A DNA stretch of 6,296 nt from Microcaldota archaeon (GCA_021804305.1 JAJZKF010000033.1:1-6296), one strand, 5' to 3'; positions 1-4,969 are shown, numbered from the stretch's first letter. Program-made: numbers and translations. Notes: a model not told the origin generated them from the letters alone.

Positions 1-63
1 GGCAAGGCGACCAGTTTTACCCTTCCTACAGTAAAGAACCCGTAATGTTATTAGAATATTAAC

Positions 64-71
64 TTTTAAAA
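64..71 (+). promoter_or_regulatory. Candidate TATA box for the DUF92 gene
   Basis: TTTTAAAA lies in an AT-rich stretch upstream of the only plus-strand gene. Archaeal TATA boxes sit about 25 nt before the start of transcription, which would put that start near 93-97 and give a leader of roughly 15-25 nt. This is inferred from sequence and spacing only. Confidence 0.45.
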
Positions 72-118
72 ACCTTCGTTATTAGTGGAATATTTCATAC
101 ATTTGGAACGTGACTTTG

Positions 119-769
119 ATGCTTACTCTCGATGAAAGTGGTATTGCGGCTGCCTTAATAGTAGGCGTGCTCATAATAGTCTTTGCGGGCCAGATGTGGA
201 TCTTTTTCATAAGCGCCATGCTGCTCTTCCTCCTGCTGTCCGCCATAGTGACTGTGCTTGGGGAGAGGCAGAAGATCAGGATAGGCTTCTACCAGAAGCC
301 GAGGGGTTGGAAGAACGTGGCTGCTAACGCAGCAGTTCCTGTAGTCATAACCATGATATACTTCCTGAATGCATGGGCAAAGGTGATCAACCCTGATGTT
401 ATAGTGGTGTCGTATATAGCCAGCCTCGGGGCTCTGGCTGCGGACAAGTTCGCGAGTGAGATAGGGATCCTTGGGCCCAAGCCCCTGAGCCTGCTCACCA
501 TGCGGCCTGCCAAGAGGGGGGTATCTGGGGCTGTAACACTTCTTGGGTTCGCCGCAGGCATGCTTGGCTCATTCATGATGAGCATAGCGCTTTATCAGAT
601 GGGGAACTTTGCATACTTTGCGGTTATCATAGTGGCGTCAGGCACCATAGGCAACATCGTAGACTCAATATTCGGGTACTATGAGGAAAAGGGATATGGG
701 AGCAAGTACACCTCAAACATCATGTGTGCGCTTGCCGGGTGGATATCGTGCCTGGCTATGCTGCTCTAG
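119..769 (+). CDS. DUF92-family integral membrane protein (VTE6-related)
   Basis: I see a hydrophobic protein of 216 aa from the ATG at 119; an in-frame GTG at 110 would add three residues. GTGA at 110-113 could act as the ribosome-binding site for the ATG, five bases away. The N-terminal half has two or three membrane helices. The central conserved block has ADKFASEIG followed by GPKPLSLLTMRPAKRG and VSGAVTLLG, matching the DUF92 pattern of Asp-x-Trp/Phe-Ala-Ser/Thr-Glu-Ile-Gly then a Gly-rich block. More hydrophobic segments run to the C terminus. DUF92 includes plant VTE6, which phosphorylates phytyl phosphate to phytyl diphosphate. A role in isoprenoid-phosphate metabolism is therefore possible here but is only inference. 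The gene stands alone on its strand and converges on the gene ending at 811. Family assignment is fairly sure; function is not. Confidence 0.82.
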   Translation: MLTLDESGIAAALIVGVLIIVFAGQMWIFFISAMLLFLLLSAIVTVLGERQKIRIGFYQKPRGWKNVAANAAVPVVITMIYFLNAWAKVINPDVIVVSYIASLGALAADKFASEIGILGPKPLSLLTMRPAKRGVSGAVTLLGFAAGMLGSFMMSIALYQMGNFAYFAVIIVASGTIGNIVDSIFGYYEEKGYGSKYTSNIMCALAGWISCLAMLL

Positions 770-810
770 TTAACCAATAAAGGAGGGGTTTAGTTGCCCA
801 GGCATGTGGT

Positions 811-1425
811 TTACTGGACTGCTGTGCTTGTGGCTGTTGCTGAGGCCATGCTGATTCTTTTGGAGCTGCTTTTAAATGCCATCGCATGCTGGTCCCACAG
901 TATTGTAGTTAAGGCGAAATCGGTTTCTGGGCCAAGCATGTTAAAGTGCATCGCGCATCCTGATGCACGATTTACCATGTCTAACCTAAGCAGACTGCCA
1001 AACTTCATGGAGAGCTCGCAGGCTGTGCTTTCATTGGCGCTCCCGTAGCCCGGATCACAGATAGGTGGGGTCACGCTCCACCTGTCTCCAAGATTTGATG
1101 TTCTTCTGAACTCTTCTGGAAGGCCGTCATACTCCACGGAGAGCAGCTTTATGCAGTCCCTCCCGTGAGGGCTCAGGACTAGGGCCTCGATATGTTCTGA
1201 GTCTGCAACAGAGTTGTGGCATGCAGAGGCCTTTACGGAGATGTAGCACCCTGTCCTTTTTACGTCAAACAGCGCAGTAAAGGGTTCACTGCGCCTGATG
1301 GATTTTATTTCACTCCACATGCCTGCGTAGATCGGGGTCGTGCGAATTATCCGGGATTTTGGGGAGTTGGCGCACATGAGCTTGAAGCTGCTCCCCTCCT
1401 CCTTGAGAAGTTTTATTTCGGACAT
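811..1425 (-). CDS. Hypothetical protein, cysteine-rich, unrecognised
   Basis: I do not recognise this 204-aa protein. I chose the ATG at 1425 because GTGATC at 1428-1433, a good archaeal ribosome-binding site, ends two bases before it. In-frame starts at 1449 (ATG) and 1473 (GTG) would add 8 or 16 residues but lack such a site. The protein begins MSEIKLLKEEG and looks soluble, with no signal peptide or membrane helix. It has seven cysteines (about residues 18, 60, 69, 91, 123, 136, 157) but no CxxC pair, so a classic zinc ribbon is unlikely. The last 20 residues are Ser/Ala/Thr-rich and probably disordered. Codon choice resembles neighbouring genes (AAG, AGG, CTC and GCA frequent), which supports real coding. 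It follows tRNA-Gly by 69 nt with no T-run between, so it may share that transcript. It ends 41 nt from the convergent DUF92 gene. Confidence 0.65.
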   Translation of the reverse strand: MSEIKLLKEEGSSFKLMCANSPKSRIIRTTPIYAGMWSEIKSIRRSEPFTALFDVKRTGCYISVKASACHNSVADSEHIEALVLSPHGRDCIKLLSVEYDGLPEEFRRTSNLGDRWSVTPPICDPGYGSANESTACELSMKFGSLLRLDMVNRASGCAMHFNMLGPETDFALTTILWDQHAMAFKSSSKRISMASATATSTAVQ

Positions 1426-1427
1426 TA

Positions 1428-1433
1428 GATCAC
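1428..1433 (-). promoter_or_regulatory. Ribosome-binding site fixing the orphan gene start
   Basis: GTGATC on the minus strand is complementary to the archaeal 16S 3' end and is followed by two bases and then ATG at 1425. The same motif type occurs before L44e (GTGAT, three bases from its ATG), so it appears to be a normal translation signal in this genome. Confidence 0.55.
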
Positions 1434-1494
1434 AGTTACGGAAGTTCATGTTTATGATGCAGAGGAGACCCACAGAGACCCGTCTGCTCGTTTA

Positions 1495-1567
1495 TGCGCC
1501 CGCCGGGATTTGAACCCGGGCTACCAGCTTGGGAAGCTGGAGTCCTACCAGGCTAGACTACAGGCGC
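1495..1567 (-). tRNA. tRNA-Gly, anticodon CCC
   Basis: All arms fold. The acceptor GCGCCTG pairs with CGGGCGC with one T-G wobble. The D stem is GTCT/GGAC, ending in a T-G wobble. The anticodon stem CCAGC/GCTGG encloses loop TTCCCAA, so the anticodon is CCC, reading GGG. The T stem CCGGG/CCCGG encloses TTCAAAT. The variable loop is short (TAGC). The discriminator base is A, as expected for archaeal tRNA-Gly, and CCA is not encoded. There is no intron. The gene starts only 7 nt after the pac2 stop codon, and I see no TATA box at the expected distance inside the end of pac2, so it is probably transcribed from the upstream operon promoter. Confidence 0.96.
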
Positions 1568-1574
1568 AGGACGA

Positions 1575-2345
1575 TTACCTGATGTAGCTCATTACGTCCT
1601 TGTTTGGTGGCGGGCCCTGCTCTTGGTTTGCCTGCGCCTCCATCATGCTCTTCAGCATCTTGTCCGTCTCGCTCTTTATCTTCTCTATGTTTTTTAGGTC
1701 AAGGTCGAGGTGGAGTATGTTTTTCATAACGTCTATGACTGCCTTTGCAGAGTTGGCGTCGACCTCGAGCATGCCTGTCTCCCCCATTACGCATGCAGCA
1801 TCTACGTGATTCTTCCTGGCCATCGTGACAATGAGCCCGGCAGAACCCATGATAAGGCCCTGTGCCTTTCCAAACACTATCCCTTTTGCTTTGAGCTCTC
1901 CGACCAGTTTTTTGCTGCTCGCCACCCCGAATACCTTCGGGTGCTGCACATACCCCTGCGAGGTGCTGTAGCCCCCTATGGTGTATATCCTTTCGCCTCC
2001 TATTTTCTTGAAGAACCTCACTATCTTCTCGTTGACTTCATACTGCCCTTCTGGAGATATGGCCTGAAAATCGCCTACAAGGATTACCAGGTCGCTCTTC
2101 ATCTTCCCTGTCCTTTTAATGTAGTAGAACCTGTTGCTTACTGGCCTTGCCATCCCGTTTTTCATCATGACTACGTGATGCGGAAAGTGAGCAGAGTACA
2201 GGCTGGCGAATCTCACTCCGCCGAGCTCTGCGCGGATGTGCTCGCCTACAAGGCTTCCCACATTGCCTATCCCAGGGAGCCCGACTATCATTACAGGTGC
2301 CTTTGGCTTTATTTTCTTGCTGTAGTATATCTTAGTGTCCCTCAC
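1575..2345 (-). CDS. PAC2-family protein (putative proteasome assembly chaperone)
   Basis: This 256-aa protein matches the archaeal PAC2 family. It has VGLPGIGNVG at residues 21-30, GDFQAISPEGQYE at 91-103, GGYSTSQGYV at 124-133, and a Gly-rich GLIMGSAGL segment at 163-171. A helical, charged tail follows, then a Gln/Pro-rich linker and the end DVMSYIR. Eukaryotic PAC2 and archaeal Pba proteins help assemble 20S proteasome rings; that role here is inferred from family. The C terminus ends Tyr-Ile-Arg, so tyrosine is third from last rather than penultimate as in an HbYX proteasome-docking motif. The start is GTG at 2345, overlapping the aif2a stop as GTGA. GGTGG five bases upstream (in AAGGTGGAAAAGTGA) is a good ribosome-binding site. 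It is the last protein gene of the gins51 operon, and tRNA-Gly follows after 7 nt. Confidence 0.88.
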   Translation of the reverse strand: MRDTKIYYSKKIKPKAPVMIVGLPGIGNVGSLVGEHIRAELGGVRFASLYSAHFPHHVVMMKNGMARPVSNRFYYIKRTGKMKSDLVILVGDFQAISPEGQYEVNEKIVRFFKKIGGERIYTIGGYSTSQGYVQHPKVFGVASSKKLVGELKAKGIVFGKAQGLIMGSAGLIVTMARKNHVDAACVMGETGMLEVDANSAKAVIDVMKNILHLDLDLKNIEKIKSETDKMLKSMMEAQANQEQGPPPNKDVMSYIR

Positions 2346-3118
2346 TTTTCCACCTTTTCCTTCCTCATCGAAAAGATCCCCTTTCCTCCTGCCACCTCCT
2401 TCTCTATCAGCACCTGCGCAGCCTTTATCCTCTCCTCTGCCTTGGGGTAGCTTATATCTTCTGATGACATAGAGTAATTCGGAGCTCCGAGATACGTAAC
2501 CCTCACTCCTGTCTTCTCTATCTGCCCCAGAAGTTTCTTTAGTATTTTTATGCCAGACATCGTGTCGTATACGCTTATCTGCGCAGTGTATGCGACCTCG
2601 TACACCTTCTGCTTTACGTTCTTTGTGATGACGTCTGCGAGTGCGTCCTTGAATGGTTCTGGAAGGTCAAGGCCGTCCAGGCTTGCAGTCTTGTTGAAAA
2701 GGCCGTCGATTATGTCGTTGTAATAGACAAACCTCTTTGACAGCTCCTCTTTTATCTTGGCTTCGCTACCTGAGGTTCCTGACACTGAAATGGCCTGCTT
2801 GAACAACTCCTCGTCACGCTTTTCCATGTTGGCCTGGTTGAGCTTGTCCTTCTTCTCCTTCGGCCTTACCTTCTTGAGGGAGATGTCCACAGCCTTCTTT
2901 TCTGTGTCTATGAAGGTTACCTTTGCGACATCCTTCTGGGACTCCTTGATGAACTCGTGGATGTTCTTTATCCATCCTGATGCAACCTCCCTTATAGGCA
3001 GATAGACATCCATGTTGTTGTACTCTGTCAGCTCGCAGTATGCGCCGAATGGCATGACCTTCTTTATCTTTATGAGAACCAGTTCCCCGACCTGCGGCGT
3101 GCTTCTTTGTAGTATCAT
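2342..3118 (-). CDS. Translation initiation factor a/eIF2 subunit alpha
   Basis: The 258-aa length is typical for archaeal a/eIF2 alpha (usually about 260-275). The N terminus is an S1 RNA-binding domain, residues 8-83, with PQVGELVLIKIKKVMPFGAY and then REVASGWIKNI, the family's signature loop. The usual HISEVA here reads LPIREVA, a modest change. A helical domain covers about 88-170. The C-terminal alpha/beta domain, about 175-245, contains YDTMSGIKILKKL and VRVTYLGAPNY, and is the part that contacts the gamma subunit. With beta and gamma it carries initiator Met-tRNA to the small ribosomal subunit. There is a four-base gap after L44e, and GTGA overlaps the pac2 start, so translation is probably coupled. 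rps27e and nop10, common flanking genes in other archaea, have no room here. Confidence 0.95.
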   Translation of the reverse strand: MILQRSTPQVGELVLIKIKKVMPFGAYCELTEYNNMDVYLPIREVASGWIKNIHEFIKESQKDVAKVTFIDTEKKAVDISLKKVRPKEKKDKLNQANMEKRDEELFKQAISVSGTSGSEAKIKEELSKRFVYYNDIIDGLFNKTASLDGLDLPEPFKDALADVITKNVKQKVYEVAYTAQISVYDTMSGIKILKKLLGQIEKTGVRVTYLGAPNYSMSSEDISYPKAEERIKAAQVLIEKEVAGGKGIFSMRKEKVEK

Positions 3119-3122
3119 CAGA

Positions 3123-3404
3123 TCAGCGCTTTATCTCAAGCTTCTTTTTGGTTCTTTGGCCCAGTACCCTTTCCGAGGCCTTTTTGCACACGCTGCATGT
3201 AAGTATGGCCTTTTGCTTCTTCCCGAGCTTTTTTGGCCTTGCCACAGGCTCTACGCTGCCAACGTATCCTCTGATAGCCCTCTCGTGCCTTCTCCTTCCC
3301 ACATTCATCCATCTTTCTGGCTTGCTGGAGTATGTAGCTGTTGTGTGCTTCGTGTGCTTGTTGCACGTCTTGCAATAAGTCATTATCTCCTTTTGTATCT
3401 TCAT
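3123..3404 (-). CDS. rpl44e: Large-subunit ribosomal protein L44e
   Basis: This 93-aa, very basic protein has the usual L44e length and layout. It begins MKIQKEIMTYCKTCNKHTKH, and the family normally begins MKIPKE..TYC, which supports the ATG at 3404. A second ATG at 3383, preceded by GGAGATA, would cut off the conserved N terminus. Two Cys pairs, C11-x2-C14 and C70-x2-C73, form the zinc-binding site. The Arg/Lys-rich middle contacts rRNA, and L44e sits near the E site of the large subunit. GTGAT three bases before the ATG is the ribosome-binding site, in the 9-nt gap after gins51. It lies four bases before aif2a, in the same operon. Confidence 0.96.
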   Translation of the reverse strand: MKIQKEIMTYCKTCNKHTKHTTATYSSKPERWMNVGRRRHERAIRGYVGSVEPVARPKKLGKKQKAILTCSVCKKASERVLGQRTKKKLEIKR

Positions 3405-3413
3405 GAAATCACT

Positions 3414-3884
3414 CTAAAGCATCTCTCCAAGTTTGTTTTCAACTATAAACTCAGCCTCAGGCTTGTTCGCTGTTTCTATTATCTGGTTTTTATTGTACGG
3501 GCCCACCTTGTTCCCTCCGGGAGACACGAGTTCTGGAGTGTCTTCAGATATCTTTACCTTGTAAAGCCTTGGCTGCTCTGACTCCTCCTCGAGGTCTTTT
3601 TTCAGCTTCGAGTACAGCTCTATGTCTTCATCAGGGCTGCGTGGAGGCAACTGTTTTTTATACGCGAGGTATATCAGTATCTTCTGTTTTCTCCTCTCCT
3701 TCAGTTTTGTCATCAACAGGCCGAAATTCTCTTCTTGTTTTCTGGCGGCTGTGTTCTCGTACGGATGTCTTTGAATGTACTTTGCAGTTGTCTTATAAAA
3801 GTCTTTCGGCAGTTGCTGCAACTCTCCGGATTTCTTCTCTTCTTGCAGAATCGCGAATAAGTTTTCGTAAGAGTAGCTTTCCAT
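3414..3884 (-). CDS. Archaeal GINS complex subunit Gins51 (Sld5/Psf1-like)
   Basis: GINS joins the MCM helicase and the Cdc45/GAN homologue at the replication fork. This 156-aa protein has the Sld5/Psf1 order: an alpha-helical A domain (residues 1-105) followed by a small beta B domain (about 108-156). The A domain carries the typical LFAILQEEKKSGELQQLPKDFY segment, in which acidic/basic helix residues lead to Leu-Pro-x-Asp-Phe-Tyr, then YIQR. The B domain has YKVKISEDTPELVSPGG and VGPYNKNQII, matching the archaeal pattern of a short strand, proline, glycine turn and Gly-Pro-Tyr/Phe. The start is ATG 3884, with GAGG seven bases upstream; an in-frame GTG at 3911 would add nine residues and could be leaderless given the TATA position. 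It is the first gene of the operon and is linked to L44e by nine bases. Confidence 0.85.
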   Translation of the reverse strand: MESYSYENLFAILQEEKKSGELQQLPKDFYKTTAKYIQRHPYENTAARKQEENFGLLMTKLKERRKQKILIYLAYKKQLPPRSPDEDIELYSKLKKDLEEESEQPRLYKVKISEDTPELVSPGGNKVGPYNKNQIIETANKPEAEFIVENKLGEML

Positions 3885-3930
3885 GCGCCCGCCTCGACCC
3901 TGCAGTTCCACTAATCATAAACCATATACA

Positions 3931-3938
3931 TATATAAC
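3931..3938 (-). promoter_or_regulatory. Candidate TATA box of the gins51-rpl44e-aif2a-pac2 operon
   Basis: On the minus strand the sequence reads GTTATATA within an AT-rich tract. Transcription about 25 bases downstream would start near 3908. This gives either a leader of about 24 nt to the ATG at 3884 or a nearly leaderless message from the GTG at 3911. It is the only strong TATA-like site just upstream of the operon. Confidence 0.55.
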
Positions 3939-3985
3939 ACATTATTTATTCTACTTTTTATTATTATTATGGAACAAAGAAAGAT

Positions 3986-4080
3986 AAAAAATAGTGGAAG
4001 TGCACTGTCTCGCCCTGATTTTTGTTGTCGGCTGCCAGCCTGGACTGCTTTGCTGCAATCACAGCAAAACTTTTTTAATC
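3986..4080. ncRNA. Candidate structured RNA or terminator region, strand unresolved
   Basis: The 200-bp gap between gins51 and tRNA-Met has a GC-rich core inside AT-rich flanks. It holds the palindrome AGTGCACT (3999-4006), a small hairpin GGCT-GCC-AGCC near 4031-4041, and a perfect 7-bp stem TTTGCTG (4049-4055)/CAGCAAA (4062-4068). On the plus strand that stem is followed by T6 (4071-4076). On the minus strand ATTAAAAAAG (near 4070-4079) resembles a TATA box, and T6 at 3986-3991 could end a transcript of about 60 nt. I found no clear C/D boxes or H/ACA layout. It could be a small RNA on either strand, or only promoter and terminator debris. Confidence 0.3.
4049..4076 (+). terminator. Stem-loop followed by T-run
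   Basis: TTTGCTG and CAGCAAA form a 7-bp stem with a 6-base loop, followed two bases later by T6. The form is that of a hairpin-plus-T terminator on the plus strand, although no plus-strand gene is seen upstream of it in this window. That mismatch is one reason to suspect an unannotated small plus-strand transcript. Confidence 0.35.
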
Positions 4081-4102
4081 CGGCTGCCTGCTACCCAATT
4101 GC

Positions 4103-4109
4103 AAAAAAA
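4103..4109 (-). terminator. T7 run after tRNA-Met
   Basis: Seven consecutive T residues on the minus strand begin three bases after the tRNA discriminator base. Archaeal RNA polymerase commonly terminates at such T-runs, so this probably ends the tfe-tRNA transcript and separates it from the gins51 operon. Confidence 0.6.
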
Positions 4110-4111
4110 CA

Positions 4112-4186
4112 TAGCGAGAGGTGGATTTGAACCACCGATCTCCGGGTTATGAGCCCGGCGGGCACTCCATGCTACCCTACCTCGCT
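4112..4186 (-). tRNA. Initiator tRNA-Met, anticodon CAT
   Basis: All arms pair. The acceptor AGCGAGG/TCTCGCT begins with an A1-T72 pair. The D stem is GGGT/GCCC with a T-G wobble. The anticodon stem CCGGG/CCCGG encloses loop CTCATAA, and the T stem GGTGG/CCACC encloses TTCAAAT. The discriminator is A and CCA is not encoded. Two features mark it as the initiator rather than elongator Met or Ile-CAT: the A1-T72 pair and the three consecutive G-C pairs next to the anticodon loop (GGG/CCC). It starts six bases after the tfe stop codon, with no TATA-like element at the right distance, so it is probably co-transcribed with tfe and released by RNase P. A T7 run follows. Confidence 0.95.
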
Positions 4187-4192
4187 TCAACA

Positions 4193-4927
4193 TCAAAAAA
4201 CAGGTTTGCCAGCCCGTATCTCAGCGGCCTGCTGCCTGTCTATCCTCTTCAGAATGTGTCCTTTCTCGCACTTGAAGCTACTCTGAAATACCTCGTCAAG
4301 AGTAAAAAACCTTCCGGTTGCTTCACACTTTTCACATATGAAAAAGTCGCCCACGTTTTCTGGGAGTGCCTCAGATACCACAGCTGTAGACTCCTTGAGC
4401 CTTGACATGAGCTTATTGAGCTTTGCCTCGTCTATATACCACTTGAAGGAAAGCCATCCTTTGCTGTTCTTGTTTACAACGTATCTTGCGACCCCATCAG
4501 TATTCAGGAGGTTGAGTATTCTCCTCACATCGTTTATCCTCAACTGGAGGTTTTCTGCAACAGCATCGTCGGTCTTCGGGATCGACAGTTCCTTCATTAC
4601 GCTTACAGTATTTTCCCCAATCTTGGAGTTAACGTACGCAGAGAAGTGCTCATCTGCAGCTACATCCTCTATGACCTTCATGCTCACCACCTTGAGCACA
4701 CTGTCAGGGGCCTTTACATGCTTCACAGAAGGCTTTTCCTGAGCCTGGCGCACTACAGCCGGAGTGCTATGCTGCATCCTCCTTTCATGGATGCTTTGTT
4801 TCTTGTTCGCACTCTTCAGTGCTTTCGGGTGCACCTTTGCCTTTGCTGCCTTGTGCTGATGCCTGCCTGCCGGCTTCTTACGCGACGCATGCTTTAGCCT
4901 AACACTCGTTTTTTTAGAAACAACCAC
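4193..4927 (-). CDS. tfe: Transcription factor E (TFE, TFIIE alpha homologue) with basic N-terminal extension
   Basis: TFE assists promoter opening with TBP, TFB and RNA polymerase. The C-terminal 160 residues are a clear match: a winged helix (LQLRINDVRRILNLLNTDGV, then GWLSFKWYID), a helical linker, and a zinc ribbon ICEKCEATGRFFTLDEVF...FKCEKGH. The ribbon has three Cys (residues 198, 201, 220); the expected fourth Cys is Gly223, with His224 next to it. Residues 1 to about 77 form an extra, very basic tail with about 21 Lys/Arg and 7 His but only three acidic residues. The protein is 244 aa, whereas many archaeal TFEs are about 160-190. I chose GTG 4927 because AGGTGG lies five bases upstream; an in-frame GTG at 4936 is possible. 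An internal ATG at 4681 has the same site and spacing and would give a tail-less 162-aa form. It begins 43 bases after gyrA and precedes tRNA-Met by six. Confidence 0.92.
   Translation of the reverse strand: MVVSKKTSVRLKHASRKKPAGRHQHKAAKAKVHPKALKSANKKQSIHERRMQHSTPAVVRQAQEKPSVKHVKAPDSVLKVVSMKVIEDVAADEHFSAYVNSKIGENTVSVMKELSIPKTDDAVAENLQLRINDVRRILNLLNTDGVARYVVNKNSKGWLSFKWYIDEAKLNKLMSRLKESTAVVSEALPENVGDFFICEKCEATGRFFTLDEVFQSSFKCEKGHILKRIDRQQAAEIRAGKPVF
4681..4692 (-). promoter_or_regulatory. Internal ribosome-binding site and ATG within tfe
   Basis: On the minus strand AGGTGG, then five bases, then ATG (A at 4681) occurs inside tfe, in frame, just before the TFE core begins. The main start has the same arrangement: AGGTGG at 4933-4938, five bases, then GTG at 4927. 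The internal site could start a short form without the basic tail. It could also be chance, since the same bases encode Lys-Val-Val-Ser. Confidence 0.4.
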
Positions 4928-4932
4928 AAATG

Positions 4933-4938
4933 CCACCT
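4933..4938 (-). promoter_or_regulatory. Ribosome-binding site of tfe
   Basis: AGGTGG on the minus strand ends five bases before the GTG at 4927. Because the GTG at 4936 lies within this motif, the downstream GTG is the better start. The predicted TATA box at 4961-4968 would place the mRNA 5' end only just upstream of this site. Confidence 0.5.
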
Positions 4939-4960
4939 AACTGTATTATGAAACTCCTCA

Positions 4961-4968
4961 TATATTAA
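4961..4968 (-). promoter_or_regulatory. Candidate TATA box of tfe
   Basis: TTAATATA on the minus strand sits directly after the gyrA stop codon. Its centre is about 25 bases from a predicted start near 4939, which gives tfe a leader of about 12 nt. No T-run separates gyrA from tfe, so read-through from gyrA is also possible. Confidence 0.5.
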
Positions 4969-4969
4969 C

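Noticed and set aside
1..45. Possible C-terminal end of a plus-strand gene, 14 codons then TAA in frame 1
   Set aside because: All three plus-strand frames stay open for at least ten codons here (stops at 33, 45 and 62), so no frame can be preferred and nothing is recognisable.
795..804. Inverted repeat TGCC-CA-GGCA between the convergent genes
   Set aside because: A 4-bp stem with a 2-base loop and no T-run is too weak to call a terminator.
794..1048. Plus-strand frame of 84 codons from TTG 794, preceded by GGAGGGG near 782-788
   Set aside because: It lies almost wholly antisense to the longer minus-strand gene 811-1425, starts with the weak codon TTG, and its sequence resembles no family I know. 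The purine run is a tempting ribosome-binding site but is not enough.
1710..2450. Long plus-strand frame of 246 codons
   Set aside because: It is antisense to pac2 and aif2a, both of which have clear family motifs; the translation has no recognisable domain and is a shadow.
3136..3375. Minus-strand frame of 79 codons overlapping L44e in another frame
   Set aside because: L44e in the main frame has both Cys pairs and the conserved N terminus; this is a shifted reading of the same DNA.
3986..4080. C/D-box or H/ACA guide RNA
   Set aside because: One CTGA-like D box near 4016 on the plus strand, but no RTGATGA C box on either strand and no hairpin-ACA geometry, so no class can be assigned.
4193..4927. 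First reading of this gene as a/eIF2 beta
   Set aside because: A basic N terminus, a helical core and a C-terminal zinc ribbon next to tRNA-iMet suggested a/eIF2 beta, but the winged helix with GWLSFKWYID and the linker before the ribbon match TFE instead.
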